Assembly: GCF_016907255.1 (NCBI RefSeq)
Contig: NZ_JAFBBQ010000001.1
Span: 124,001-188,000, forward strand
Reading direction: 5' to 3'
DNA length: 64,000 bases
Source: Microbacterium keratanolyticum
GTDB taxonomy: Bacteria > Actinomycetota > Actinomycetes > Actinomycetales > Microbacteriaceae
Under the pieces are notes generated by a model. That model searched no databases. It was not told the DNA's origin and worked only from the letters and a program-made list of their open reading frames with translations. Position 1 is the first letter of the stretch. Each line of letters begins with the position of its first letter. Positions 27,792 to 37,366 of this stretch are shown here, piece after piece. The translations under genes were made by a program, and so were the position numbers.

Positions 27792-28640
27792 GTGACGACC
27801 CACACCCACGAGCTGACGTTCACTGCGACCGAGGCGCGCAAGCGATACCGCACGTGGTCTGATCGGGAGCCCGACCGTGAGTGGGCCTGTCTGACGGTTC
27901 TCGCGGAGCATGCGCCGGGTCTCGCGCCCCGCCCTCTGCGCCGCGGGAGGCTCGACGGCGCACCCACGATCGTCATGGAGCGACTCGCCGGCGAACCCCT
28001 GGGGGCCACTCCCCTGAACGGCGCGCAGACGACAAGCCTGGGGCGCGCACTGCGACGACTGTACAGCGTGCCACTGTCCGCCGCGCAGGCGCTCGACCTG
28101 GGAGAACGCCGCCTCGGCCCCTCCTCACTCAGGACCGAGCTGCGCCAGTGGGCGACCGGCCCCTACGATCTCAAGGAATGCCAGCACCCGCAACTGGTCG
28201 AGCGTGCACTGCGCGCCTCACGACAGTGGCTGGCAGACACACCCCAGGTCCCCGCACAGCTGTCCGTCCTCGGCATCGCAGATCTCAACCCCGCGAATGT
28301 TCTCTGGGACGGCAGCGTCTGTCGTCTCGTCGACTTCGAGGACGGCGGCCTGTCCGAACCCGCGTTCGAGCTCGCCGACCATGTCGAGCACCTCGCAGGT
28401 CGCGATGTCTACGACGCGGACACCCTCGTCGAGGCTGTCGGACTCACGAAGGACGAGAAGGAGCGCTTCGCCCATTGGCGGTGCCATTGGGCGATCTTCT
28501 GGCTCCTCATGCTGCTGCCAGGTAACAGCGGCTTCCTGCGAAATCCCCCGGGTACAACCGAAGCGCAGGCCGAACGGGTGCTGCGGATGCTCGCCGACGA
28601 ACCGGGTCAGACGCCGGCGGGGACCGCCGAGACCGTGTGA
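27792..28640 (+). CDS. Aminoglycoside/choline-kinase-like phosphotransferase (APH fold)
   Basis: 282 aa. The C-lobe keeps the kinase core: [13 protein letters not shown] (Asp164, Asn169), then [22 protein letters not shown] with the metal-binding Asp181. The first His of the usual HGDxxxxN is replaced (Ile162). The N-lobe contains an Arg/Lys-rich strand (ATEARKRY) and [11 protein letters not shown]. This is the general small-molecule kinase family, and the sequence gives no reason to claim antibiotic resistance. The last 34 bases overlap, tail to tail, the end of mnmA. Confidence 0.75.
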   Translation: MTTHTHELTFTATEARKRYRTWSDREPDREWACLTVLAEHAPGLAPRPLRRGRLDGAPTIVMERLAGEPLGATPLNGAQTTSLGRALRRLYSVPLSAAQALDLGERRLGPSSLRTELRQWATGPYDLKECQHPQLVERALRASRQWLADTPQVPAQLSVLGIADLNPANVLWDGSVCRLVDFEDGGLSEPAFELADHVEHLAGRDVYDADTLVEAVGLTKDEKERFAHWRCHWAIFWLLMLLPGNSGFLRNPPGTTEAQAERVLRMLADEPGQTPAGTAETV

Positions 28641-29704
28641 TCGATCGTGAACTGCCCCAGCACGCGCGTGCCGACGTAGATCACGGCCGACTGCCCAGGA
28701 GCCACGCCGTCCAGCGGCGCCTCCGGAATCACCCGGACTCCCGTCTCCGTCACGGAGGCGACCGCAGGAACGGGCTCCGCGTGTGCGCGGATCTGCACAT
28801 GGCAGGCGAACTCGCTCTCCGTCGGGGCGGGACCAGCCCAGGAGAACCGCTCCCCCGAGATCTCCGCGATCGCGAGGGCTTCCTTGGGCCCGACGACGAC
28901 GGTGTTCGACACGGGACGCACCTCGAGCACGAAGCGCGGCTTGCCGTCGTCCGCCGGGATGCCGAGCTTGAGTCCGCGACGCTGCCCCACCGTAAACGCG
29001 TGCGCGCCCTCGTGTGTGCCCACGACCGCGCCCGTGCGATCCACGATCTCGCCCTGCTCCGCACCGACCTTCTCCGCCAGCCACCCGCGGGTGTCTCCGT
29101 CGGGAATGAAGCAGATGTCGTGACTGTCGGGCTTCTGGGCGACGCTCAGACCGCGCGCCTCCGCCTCGGCGCGCACAAGCGCCTTGGAGGGCGTGGCACC
29201 GAGCGGGAAGTAGGTGTGTGCGAGCTGGTCTGCGTTGAGGACGCCCAGCACGTAGGACTGGTCCTTCGCCGCGTCGGAGGCGCGGTGCAGCTCGAGGCCG
29301 CCCTCGCCGTTCACGAGTGTGGCGTAGTGGCCGGTGCAGACGGCATCGAATCCGAGCTCGATCGCCCGCTCCAGGAGAGCCGCGAACTTGATCTTCTCGT
29401 TGCAGCGCAGGCAGGGGTTCGGCGTGCGACCGGCTTTGTACTCGGAGATGAAGTCTTCGATGACGTCGTCGCGGAAGCGCTCCGAGAAGTCCCAGACGTA
29501 GAACGGGATGCCGAGCAGATCAGCCGCGCGACGAGCATCCATCGCATCTTCGATCGTGCAGCAGCCACGGCTGCCGGTGCGCAGCGTGCCGCCCGCTCGC
29601 GAGAGCGCGAGGTGCACGCCGACGACCTCGTGCCCCGCCTCGACCGCACGTGCCGTCGCCACGGCGGAGTCCACGCCACCGCTCATCGCCGCCAGAATTC
29701 GCAT
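28607..29704 (-). CDS. mnmA: tRNA-specific 2-thiouridylase
   Basis: 365 aa. It adds sulfur to U34 of tRNA Lys/Glu/Gln using ATP and a persulfide from cysteine desulfurase. PP-loop SGGVDSAV at residues 8-15, catalytic Cys98 in NPCLRCN and Cys198 in [11 protein letters not shown]-terminal beta-barrel domain ([11 protein letters not shown] onwards). The actinobacterial insertion [11 protein letters not shown] is at 48-58. ATG 29704 was chosen because the conserved RILAAMSGG begins there. It has no ribosome site, but TAGACT is 7 nt upstream and includes the stop codon of the cysteine desulfurase. Confidence 0.95.
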   Translation of the reverse strand: MRILAAMSGGVDSAVATARAVEAGHEVVGVHLALSRAGGTLRTGSRGCCTIEDAMDARRAADLLGIPFYVWDFSERFRDDVIEDFISEYKAGRTPNPCLRCNEKIKFAALLERAIELGFDAVCTGHYATLVNGEGGLELHRASDAAKDQSYVLGVLNADQLAHTYFPLGATPSKALVRAEAEARGLSVAQKPDSHDICFIPDGDTRGWLAEKVGAEQGEIVDRTGAVVGTHEGAHAFTVGQRRGLKLGIPADDGKPRFVLEVRPVSNTVVVGPKEALAIAEISGERFSWAGPAPTESEFACHVQIRAHAEPVPAVASVTETGVRVIPEAPLDGVAPGQSAVIYVGTRVLGQFTIDHTVSAVPAGV

Positions 29705-29711
29705 GGATACC

Positions 29712-29717
29712 AGTCTA
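29712..29717 (-). promoter_or_regulatory. -10 element of mnmA overlapping the csd stop codon
   Basis: TAGACT on the minus strand, 7 nt before the mnmA ATG. Its first three bases are the TAG stop of the upstream desulfurase gene. Confidence 0.55.
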
Positions 29718-30890
29718 CGAGCGTGAACCCGTGCGGGACCCGGATGCGCGGGCATAGGCATCCGCGATCACCGCGAGCACGCGCTCGATATCGTCCGCCG
29801 TCGACGTGTACCCCAGCGTGAAGCGCACGACGCTTCGGGCATCCGCTTCCGACCGACCCAGTGCCTGCACGACGTGCGATGGCTCCGCCACCCCCGCCTG
29901 ACAGGCCGATCCTGCAGATGCCGAGATGCCCGACTGATCGAGCAGGAAGAGCAGGCTCTCACTCACGGCGCCGGGAAAAAGAAGATGCACGTTGCCCGGG
30001 ATCCGGTGCTCGGGATCTCCCAGCAGTTCGACCTGAGGAATGCGCGCGCGGATGCCATCGGCCAACGCTGTTCGCAGGGCAGCGAGTCGTGCGGCCTCCA
30101 GTTCACGCTCGGCCTCGGCCTCTTCTGCGGCCACGGCGAAGGACGCAGCACCGGCGACATCCTGAGTTCCGGGCCGCAGCCCGCGCTGCTGGCCGCCACC
30201 GTGCAGGAGCGGTGCGAGCCGCGCACTGCGCGCGACGACGAGCGCACCCGTGCCGACCGGGGCGCCGATCTTGTGTCCGGCGACACTCAGCGCCACGAGG
30301 CCCACTCCCCCGGGCGCTGCACCGCGCAACTCTCGGAACGACACCGGCAGGTGTCCGAAGGCGGCGACGGCATCCAGGTGGAAAGGCACATCGTTCTCGG
30401 CGGCCGAGCGACTGAGCCCGCCCGCATCGTTGACGGTGCCGACCTCGTTGTTCGCGAGCAGCGCCGTTGCGAAGGCCGCACCGGGCAGTGCCTCAGCGAA
30501 GGCGTCAACGCGAATGTGTCCCTCGAGATCCAGCGGAACGGAGCGAACCTGCGAACCCGTCGCGGCGAGCGCTATCACCGTGTCGAGTGTGGCGTGATGC
30601 TCGCCATCCGGCATCACGATCGCGTCGCGTCCCTCTGCGCGCTGTCGCCAGAGGCCCGTGAGCGCAAGGTTGATCGCCTCGGTTCCCCCCGAAGTGAAGA
30701 CGACTTCGATCGGCTCGCAGTCGAGCACGGCGGCGATGCGCTCGCGAGACTCTTCCAGCAGGCGGCGCACGGCCTGCCCCGCACCGTGCGTCGACGAGGC
30801 GTTCCCGACGATCGCCTGCGCCTCCAGCCAGGCGTTCGCCGCGCCGGGCCGGAGCGGTGTCGTTGCCGCGTGGTCGAGGTAGATGGTCAC
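29715..30890 (-). CDS. Cysteine desulfurase (NifS/IscS class)
   Basis: A 391-aa PLP enzyme that converts cysteine to alanine and an enzyme persulfide. Conserved stretches: [64 protein letters not shown] (PLP Lys207) and [11 protein letters not shown] (catalytic Cys330). The adjacent mnmA strongly suggests it supplies sulfur for tRNA thiolation; it may also serve Fe-S assembly. GTG start with TAACAT 7 nt upstream; the frame continues upstream only as antisense of glgX. Confidence 0.93.
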   Translation of the reverse strand: MTIYLDHAATTPLRPGAANAWLEAQAIVGNASSTHGAGQAVRRLLEESRERIAAVLDCEPIEVVFTSGGTEAINLALTGLWRQRAEGRDAIVMPDGEHHATLDTVIALAATGSQVRSVPLDLEGHIRVDAFAEALPGAAFATALLANNEVGTVNDAGGLSRSAAENDVPFHLDAVAAFGHLPVSFRELRGAAPGGVGLVALSVAGHKIGAPVGTGALVVARSARLAPLLHGGGQQRGLRPGTQDVAGAASFAVAAEEAEAERELEAARLAALRTALADGIRARIPQVELLGDPEHRIPGNVHLLFPGAVSESLLFLLDQSGISASAGSACQAGVAEPSHVVQALGRSEADARSVVRFTLGYTSTADDIERVLAVIADAYARASGSRTGSRS

Positions 30891-30897
30891 CCTTTCG

Positions 30898-30903
30898 ATG
30901 TTA
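30898..30903 (-). promoter_or_regulatory. -10 element of cysteine desulfurase (leaderless)
   Basis: TAACAT on the minus strand, 7 nt before the GTG at 30890. It occupies the position where the glgX -35 would fall. Confidence 0.5.
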
Positions 30904-30922
30904 CGGCGACTCCCCCGACGTT

Positions 30923-30928
30923 TATGCT
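30923..30928 (+). promoter_or_regulatory. -10 element of glgX (leaderless)
   Basis: TATGCT, 7 nt before the ATG at 30936; no ribosome site. It occupies the position where the desulfurase -35 would fall. Confidence 0.5.
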
Positions 30929-30935
30929 GTCGTCC

Positions 30936-33038
30936 ATGTGCCCCCATGCCCCCGCGACGATTCCCGACGACGCACGCCGGGAGGCGCTGTGCTCGCTGTG
31001 CGGCTCGGCGTTCGATGACCTGGGTGTGCGCGTCGTCGACGGTGTCGGCACGCTGCGGGTGTGGTCCAGCAACGCCACCGGTCTCGACCTCGTGCTCTTC
31101 GACGGCGCGGACGTGGACTGGGCGATCGCGGAACTGCGGTTCGAACAGGTGGGCGAAGGGGTCTGGGAGGTGCGCTCTCCGCAGCTCCATGTCGGAAGCA
31201 GGTATGCGATCAGGGTGACGGGTGCGCAGGGCGGCGGCAACTCGTTCCGACCGCACACGAACCTCATCGATCCGTACTCCCGCGGGCTCGTCCGTGCCGG
31301 CGGGCAGGATGACTGGCGCTCGGTCGTCGTCGACGACTCCTTCGATTGGGATGGCGCGCAGAAGCCGCGCACGCCGTTCGCGGACACCGTGATCTACGAG
31401 GGGCATGTCAAGGGCATGACCAAGCGGCATCCCGGGGTTCCTCCTGCACTGCACGGCACTTACGCGGGTCTCGCGCATCCCGCGATGATCGAGCACTTCT
31501 CGTCTCTCGGCATCACCGCCGTGGAGTTGCTGCCTGTGCACGCGTTCGTCTCCGAGCCCTGGTTGCAGCAGCGGGGTTTCCAGAACTACTGGGGTTACAA
31601 CACCCTCAACTTCTTCACCCCGCATGCCGCTTACGCGACGACCGAGGCACGGCGATCGGGTCCGGATGCGGTGCTCCGCGAGTTCAAGGGGATGGTGAAG
31701 CTCCTCCACGAAGCCGGTATCGAGGTCATCCTCGACGTCGTGTACAACCACACCTCCGAGGGCGGTCCGAACGGTCCGCGCACCAGCCTGCGCGGCATCG
31801 ACAACGCCCGCTACTACCGCCAGCTCGCGGACGGCGAGTACGTGGACACGACCGCGTGCGGCAACACACTGAACACGTCGACGGATGCGGCGGCGCGACT
31901 CGTCCTGGATTCGTTGCGCTACTGGGCAGAGGATCTGCAGGTCGACGGCTTCCGGTTCGATCTCGCCACGGCGCTCGGGCGCGATGCGACGCACACCTTC
32001 ACGGCGTCGCATCCGCTGCTGCAGGCCATCCGGACCGACCCGTTGCTCGCCGAGACCAAGCTCATCGCGGAGCCCTGGGATGTCGGAACCGGTGGCTGGC
32101 AGACGGGCAACTTCGGCCAGGGCTGGCACGAGTGGAACGACCGCTATCGAGACCGCGTGCGCAACTTCTGGCTGAGCGACATCGACTACGCGCGTCGCGC
32201 GTCCACCGCGCCCGTCGGCATCGGAGGCTTCGCCACCCGCCTCGCCGGATCATCGAACACCTTCTCGAGTGAGCGCGGCCCGCTCGCGAGCGTGAACTTC
32301 GTCACCGCACACGACGGCTTCACGCTCCGGGATCTCGTCTCGTACAACGTCAAGCACAACGAGGCCAACGGCGAGGAGAATCGCGACGGCGCCGAGATGA
32401 ACCGCGCCTTCAACCACGGGGCTGAGGGCCCTACGCAGGATCCCGTGATCGAGGCGACGCGGCGTAAGGCGATGCGCAACCTGATGGGGACGCTCCTGCT
32501 CTCGGCGGGTGTGCCGATGATCACCGCGGGCGACGAGACGGGACGCACACAGCAGGGGAACAACAACGCCTACTGCCACGATTCGCCGCTGACCTGGCTC
32601 TCCTGGGAGCACGAGGAGTGGCAGGAGTGCCTACGCGCGCACGTGGCCACGCTGACCCGACTGCGACGCGAGAATCCCGCTCTGCGCCCTGCGCGGTACG
32701 CGCGGCTGGGCGAGGAGACACCCGGCGCGAGTGAGATGTCATGGTTCGACCAGTCCGGCACGACCATGTCGATCGAACAGTGGACGGATGCCTCGCACCG
32801 CACGCTCCAGTACCTGGCGGTCGAAGACACCGGCGAGAATCCGAACCGCGTGCTTCTGATCGTGCACGGCGTCGAGAGCGCGATCGATGTGACGCTGCCG
32901 ACGACCTCTGATGCGACCCGCTATGTCTCCCTGTGGTCCAGCGCGGACGAGCGTCCCAGTGCTGTCGAGAGCGTGCATGCGCCCGGTGACGTGATCGCTG
33001 TGCCGGGAACGTCCATGCGCCTGTTCCGGGTGGAGTGA
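30936..33038 (+). CDS. glgX: Glycogen debranching enzyme GlgX
   Basis: A 700-aa GH13 enzyme that hydrolyses alpha-1,6 branch points of glycogen or limit dextrins. N-terminal CBM48-like beta domain (VWSSNATGLDLVLFDG), then the catalytic barrel: DVVYNHT, DGFRFDLA (nucleophile Asp342), LIAEPWD (acid Glu379), VTAHDGFTL (third Asp). The start rests on leaderless spacing; an ATG four codons upstream and a GTG at 31026 are alternatives. With this start the N-terminus carries Cys2, His4, Cys19 and Cys22, an unusual possible metal site. First gene of a plus-strand alpha-glucan cluster. Confidence 0.92.
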   Translation: MCPHAPATIPDDARREALCSLCGSAFDDLGVRVVDGVGTLRVWSSNATGLDLVLFDGADVDWAIAELRFEQVGEGVWEVRSPQLHVGSRYAIRVTGAQGGGNSFRPHTNLIDPYSRGLVRAGGQDDWRSVVVDDSFDWDGAQKPRTPFADTVIYEGHVKGMTKRHPGVPPALHGTYAGLAHPAMIEHFSSLGITAVELLPVHAFVSEPWLQQRGFQNYWGYNTLNFFTPHAAYATTEARRSGPDAVLREFKGMVKLLHEAGIEVILDVVYNHTSEGGPNGPRTSLRGIDNARYYRQLADGEYVDTTACGNTLNTSTDAAARLVLDSLRYWAEDLQVDGFRFDLATALGRDATHTFTASHPLLQAIRTDPLLAETKLIAEPWDVGTGGWQTGNFGQGWHEWNDRYRDRVRNFWLSDIDYARRASTAPVGIGGFATRLAGSSNTFSSERGPLASVNFVTAHDGFTLRDLVSYNVKHNEANGEENRDGAEMNRAFNHGAEGPTQDPVIEATRRKAMRNLMGTLLLSAGVPMITAGDETGRTQQGNNNAYCHDSPLTWLSWEHEEWQECLRAHVATLTRLRRENPALRPARYARLGEETPGASEMSWFDQSGTTMSIEQWTDASHRTLQYLAVEDTGENPNRVLLIVHGVESAIDVTLPTTSDATRYVSLWSSADERPSAVESVHAPGDVIAVPGTSMRLFRVE

Positions 33039-33077
33039 ACACTCCGTTTTCACTCCCCGCGGAGCGCCCCGGAGAGG

Positions 33078-33083
33078 TAGGTT
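33078..33083 (+). promoter_or_regulatory. -10 element of glgE (leaderless)
   Basis: TAGGTT, 6 nt before the GTG at 33090. glgE-glgB may therefore be transcribed apart from glgX. Confidence 0.5.
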
Positions 33084-33089
33084 CAGGGT

Positions 33090-35171
33090 GTGGCCGTACG
33101 CACCGCTTCTCGTCCTGCTGCAGCGACTCTTCGGAGCCCTGCAGAGATCCCTCTGCGGGCCGCTGGCTCCGCTGACTCTCCTCTGCGAACGCCTCGCATC
33201 CCCCTGAGCGACGCACAACCTTCGGCCCCCGGCGGTTTCGCGCCGAAGGCCTTCGCCGGCGAAGTGGTGCCGTTCCGGGTCGTCGCATTCCGTGAAGGGC
33301 ATGATCTCATCGGCGTGCACGTGCGGCTGCGCGATGCCGGAGGTCACGAGAGTCTGCACCGCCTGCGGCCGCTCGCCGATGGGACGGATCGCTGGGAGGC
33401 GCTCATCGCGATCGACGCCACGGGCACCTGGTCGTTCCGCTTCGAGAGCTTCGCCGACGACTTCGCAACCTGGGCCCATATGGCGCAGGTCAAACTCGCT
33501 GCCGGCGTGGATGTCGATCTCACGCGGATGCAGGGCGGCGAGCTGCTCGCGCGTGCGGTCACGGAGCGCACGCGTCCCACCGCCGAGCGTTCGCGGATCA
33601 AGAAGTACGCGGCGCTGCTTGCGAACGCGGATGCCAGCGCAGACAGCATCCTCGCAGTCGCCGACGACCCGGCCCTGGCGTCCGTGTTCTCGCAACGGCC
33701 GCTCTCGTCTCTCGAATCGGCGGGCGACTGGCATCAGCTGCGGGTCGAACGGGAGCGCGCCGGTGTCGGAGCCTGGTATGAGTTCTTCCCCCGTTCCGAA
33801 GGCGCACGGCTTCGCGCAGACGGCACGATCGCCAGTGGCACCTTCCAGACCGCAGCCGCTCGCCTCCCCGCTGTCGCGAAGATGGGCTTCGATGTGCTCT
33901 ACCTGCCGCCGATCCACCCGATCGGACGCACGCATCGCAAGGGCCCGAACAACACACTCATCACCGCTCCGGGAGATCCCGGTTCACCCTGGGCGATCGG
34001 TGCGGCCGAAGGCGGCCATGACACCGTGCATCCCGACCTCGGCACGCTCGACGACTTCCGTGCGTTCGTGCGCACGGCGAACGACCTCGGAATCGAGATC
34101 GCGCTCGACCTCGCACTTCAGGCCTCGCCCGATCATCCCTGGGTCGCCGCGCATCCGGAGTGGTTCACGACGCTTCCCGACGGCACGATCGCCTATGCGG
34201 AGAATCCGCCGAAGAAGTACCAGGACATCTACCCGCTGAACTTCGACAACGACCCCGAAGGCCTTGCCGCTGAGGTGCTGCGCGTCGTCGAGCACTGGAT
34301 CACACAGGGTGTGCGGATCTTCCGCGTCGACAACCCGCACACCAAACCGCTGCAGTTCTGGGAATGGCTCATCGCCACGGTGACGGCCCAGCACCCGGGC
34401 GTCGTCTTCCTCGCGGAGGCGTTCACGCGTCCCGCTCCTCTCCGCGCCCTCGCTGCCGTGGGCTTCCAGCAGAGCTACACCTACTTCACCTGGCGCAACA
34501 CGAAGACCGAGCTGGAGGAATTCCTCACCTCCCTGGCTTCCGACACCGCCGACTACCTGCGCCCGAACCTCTTCGTGAACACTCCCGATATCCTCACCGA
34601 GTATCTACAGTTCGGCGGACGCGCCGCGTATCGGATCCGTGCGGTGATCGCCGCGACAGCTGCGCCGCTCTACGGTGTGTACGCCGGATACGAACTCGTC
34701 GAGAACATCGCGCGCCCCGGGTCGGAAGAGAACATCGACAACGAGAAGTACGAGTACAAGATCCGCGACTGGGCCGCCGCAGAGAGGAGCGGTGACTCGC
34801 TGGCCCCGCTCCTGCAGAGACTCAACGAGATCCGCCGTGCACACCCTGCGCTACGGCAGCTGCGCAACCTCGCCATCCATTGGAGCGACGACGACGCGGT
34901 GCTGGTGTACTCGAAGCATCTCGACGCCACGTTCACCGGCACGGGCCAGGATGACACCATCATCGTCGTCGTGAACGTCGATCCTCATTCGGTGCGGCAG
35001 ACGACTGTGCACCTCGACACCCGCCTGTGGGGTGTGGAACCCGGTGACCCCTTCGAGGTCGAAGACCTGCTCACCGGTGCGGTCTGGCAGTGGAGCGATC
35101 ACAACTACGTCCGGCTCGACGCCTTTGCCGAACCGGCACACATTCTGCGAGTAAGGGAGCAGAGATCATGA
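33090..35171 (+). CDS. glgE: Alpha-1,4-glucan:maltose-1-phosphate maltosyltransferase
   Basis: 693 aa. GlgE extends alpha-1,4-glucan by transferring maltosyl units from maltose-1-phosphate. The GH13_3 features are visible: LYLPPIHPIGRTHRKGPNN, IALDLALQASPDHPW, VRIFRVDNPHTKP (nucleophile Asp414) and VVFLAEAFTRP (acid Glu443), then NTPDIL. The N-terminal domain (residues about 40-200) is the usual dimerisation beta sandwich. The first 40 residues are Ala/Pro/Ser-rich, so a later start is possible, but the GTG fits a leaderless mRNA. It overlaps glgB by 4 bp. Confidence 0.94.
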   Translation: MAVRTASRPAAATLRSPAEIPLRAAGSADSPLRTPRIPLSDAQPSAPGGFAPKAFAGEVVPFRVVAFREGHDLIGVHVRLRDAGGHESLHRLRPLADGTDRWEALIAIDATGTWSFRFESFADDFATWAHMAQVKLAAGVDVDLTRMQGGELLARAVTERTRPTAERSRIKKYAALLANADASADSILAVADDPALASVFSQRPLSSLESAGDWHQLRVERERAGVGAWYEFFPRSEGARLRADGTIASGTFQTAAARLPAVAKMGFDVLYLPPIHPIGRTHRKGPNNTLITAPGDPGSPWAIGAAEGGHDTVHPDLGTLDDFRAFVRTANDLGIEIALDLALQASPDHPWVAAHPEWFTTLPDGTIAYAENPPKKYQDIYPLNFDNDPEGLAAEVLRVVEHWITQGVRIFRVDNPHTKPLQFWEWLIATVTAQHPGVVFLAEAFTRPAPLRALAAVGFQQSYTYFTWRNTKTELEEFLTSLASDTADYLRPNLFVNTPDILTEYLQFGGRAAYRIRAVIAATAAPLYGVYAGYELVENIARPGSEENIDNEKYEYKIRDWAAAERSGDSLAPLLQRLNEIRRAHPALRQLRNLAIHWSDDDAVLVYSKHLDATFTGTGQDDTIIVVVNVDPHSVRQTTVHLDTRLWGVEPGDPFEVEDLLTGAVWQWSDHNYVRLDAFAEPAHILRVREQRS

Positions 35172-37360
35172 TCAGCATGGAGTCCTCCGTCTTCGAATCC
35201 GTCGCCGCGGGTACTCATCACGATCCGCACGCGCTGCTCGGCGCGCACCCTCACCTCGACGCCGTCGGTCGACCGGGCACCGTCATCCGCGTCCGACGTC
35301 CGCTCGCGGAGTCCGTGACCGTCCTTCTCGACTCCGGCGTCACCGTGCATCTCGATCACATCGAAGGTGGCATCTGGGAGGGTCTCCTGACCGGCCCCGC
35401 CGGGCGCTATGACGTACTCACCCATTACGCGGACGGTGCGGAGTGGCGCGCGGGCGACCCGTACCGGCATGCGCCGACGATCGGCGAACTCGACCTGCAC
35501 CTCATCATCGAAGGCCGGCACGAACGGCTTTGGGAGGTGCTGGGCGCACACCCGCGCGTGATCGACGGTGACGCCGGCACCGCCTTCGCGGTGTGGGCGC
35601 CGAACGCTCAGGCGGTGCGCGTCGTCGGCGATCACAACGATTGGAACGGCGAACTGCACTCGATGCGATCGATGGGGGCCAGTGGCGTCTGGGAGCTCTT
35701 CGTTCCGGGCGTCGAGGTCGGAGCCCGCTACAAGTACGAGATCCGCACCCGCGCCGGTGAGTGGATTCTCAAGGCGGACCCGCTGGCGCAGCTCGCGGAG
35801 ACGCCCCCGGCCACCGCATCCGTCGTGACGCGGTCCGAGCATCTGTGGCGGGATGGCGCATGGATGACCCGTCGAGCAGCCACGCACGCCGTCGGACAGC
35901 CGCTGTCGATCTACGAGGTGCACCTCGGATCCTGGCGCCCGGGGCTCGGCTACCGCGACCTCGCGGACGCCTTGATCGAGCACATCACCACGACCGGGTT
36001 CACGCACGTGGAGTTCATGCCCGTCGCGGAGCATCCCTTCGGCGGCTCCTGGGGGTACCAGGTGTCGGGCTACTACGCGCCGACGCGTCGGTTCGGCGAC
36101 CCCGACGATCTGCGCTATCTCATCGATCGGATGCACCAAGCCGGCATCGGCGTCATCCTCGACTGGGTTCCGGGGCACTTCCCCCGCGATGCGTTCGCCC
36201 TCGCACGTTTCGACGGCGAACCGCTCTACGAGCACCCCGATCCGCAGCGCGGTGAGCACCAGGACTGGGGCACGCTGATCTTCGACTACGGGCGCGCAGA
36301 AGTGCGCAACTTCCTCGTCGCCAACGCGCTCTACTGGCTGGAGCAGTTCCACGTCGACGGGCTCAGGGTCGACGCCGTCGCATCGATGCTGTATCTCGAC
36401 TACTCCCGGAGAGATGGCGAGTGGACCCCGAACGTGCACGGTGGACGCGAGAACCTGGAGGCGATCCACTTCCTGCAGGAGGTCAACGCGACCGCCTACC
36501 GCAAGCATCCGGGGATCCTGATGATCGCCGAGGAGTCGACGAGCTTTCCCGGCGTCACCTCGCCCACCGACCGGGCAGGTCTCGGCTTCGGCTTCAAATG
36601 GAACATGGGCTGGATGAACGACTCGCTGGAGTACATCGCGCGAGACCCGCTCTACCGCGGCCACCACCAAGGCGAGATGACCTTCTCCTTCGTGTACGCC
36701 TTCGGTGAGAACTACGTTCTCCCGATCAGCCATGACGAGGTCGTGCACGGCAAGGGCAGCCTGCTCAGCAAGATGCCCGGGGATGCGGCGGCGAAAAGAG
36801 CGAACCTCCGCGCCTTCCTCGCGTACATGTGGGGGCATCCAGGAAAGAAGCTGCTGTTCATGGGTCAGGAGTTCGGACAGCTCTCCGAGTGGGCCGAAAG
36901 CCGGAGCCTCGACTGGTGGCTGCTGGACCAGCCCGCCCATGCGCAGCTGCAGAGCTTCGTGGGCGAACTCAACCGCTCCTACCGCGCGCACGCGCCGCTC
37001 TGGGAGCGCGACAACGACGGCCACTGCTTCTCGCGACTCGGGGGCCCCACTTGGGACGCCAGCGTGATCGCCTTCAGCCGCCGCGACGCGCACGGTGGCA
37101 AGGTCGTCGTCGTCAGCAACTTCGCCGGCGTCGCCCACACGGGCTTCGCCCTCGATCTGCCCCTCTCGGGCACCTGGCGGGAAGTCCTCAACACCGATGC
37201 CGTCGAGTACGGCGGCTCGGGAATGGGCAATCTCGGCTATGTGTACGCGCACGAAGAAGACAACGGCACAGCGCGAGCCACGCTCACTCTGCCGCCGCTG
37301 TCCACGCTGTGGCTGCGCTACCAGCGCGATCCGCACGTGCCTTCGCCGACGCGGTCGTGA
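35168..37360 (+). CDS. glgB: 1,4-alpha-glucan branching enzyme
   Basis: 730 aa. It introduces alpha-1,6 branches into the glucan made by GlgE. Two N-terminal CBM48-type domains (HHDPHALLGAHP; FAVWAPNAQAVRVVGDHNDWNG), barrel motifs DWVPGHFPRDAF, GLRVDAVASMLYLDYSR (nucleophile Asp), MIAEEST (acid Glu) and ISHDEVVHGKGS, then the C-terminal all-beta domain. It starts at ATG 35168 on an ATGA overlap with glgE, with GGAGCAGAG just upstream. glgE-glgB pairing is characteristic of the actinobacterial GlgE pathway. Confidence 0.96.
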   Translation: MISMESSVFESVAAGTHHDPHALLGAHPHLDAVGRPGTVIRVRRPLAESVTVLLDSGVTVHLDHIEGGIWEGLLTGPAGRYDVLTHYADGAEWRAGDPYRHAPTIGELDLHLIIEGRHERLWEVLGAHPRVIDGDAGTAFAVWAPNAQAVRVVGDHNDWNGELHSMRSMGASGVWELFVPGVEVGARYKYEIRTRAGEWILKADPLAQLAETPPATASVVTRSEHLWRDGAWMTRRAATHAVGQPLSIYEVHLGSWRPGLGYRDLADALIEHITTTGFTHVEFMPVAEHPFGGSWGYQVSGYYAPTRRFGDPDDLRYLIDRMHQAGIGVILDWVPGHFPRDAFALARFDGEPLYEHPDPQRGEHQDWGTLIFDYGRAEVRNFLVANALYWLEQFHVDGLRVDAVASMLYLDYSRRDGEWTPNVHGGRENLEAIHFLQEVNATAYRKHPGILMIAEESTSFPGVTSPTDRAGLGFGFKWNMGWMNDSLEYIARDPLYRGHHQGEMTFSFVYAFGENYVLPISHDEVVHGKGSLLSKMPGDAAAKRANLRAFLAYMWGHPGKKLLFMGQEFGQLSEWAESRSLDWWLLDQPAHAQLQSFVGELNRSYRAHAPLWERDNDGHCFSRLGGPTWDASVIAFSRRDAHGGKVVVVSNFAGVAHTGFALDLPLSGTWREVLNTDAVEYGGSGMGNLGYVYAHEEDNGTARATLTLPPLSTLWLRYQRDPHVPSPTRS

Positions 37361-37366
37361 GAAGGG

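Noticed and set aside
27792..28640. Aminoglycoside resistance gene
   Set aside because: The fold is APH-like, but the catalytic motif lacks the usual His and the family mostly acts on other small molecules. No resistance context is present.
29874..30935. N-terminal extension of GlgX opposite cysteine desulfurase
   Set aside because: The frame is open only as the complement of the desulfurase gene. GlgX homology begins after 30936, and leaderless promoter spacing fits that start.
35105..37336. A 743-codon minus-strand frame opposite glgB
   Set aside because: Antisense shadow; the translation contains no domain, and glgB is unmistakable on the other strand.
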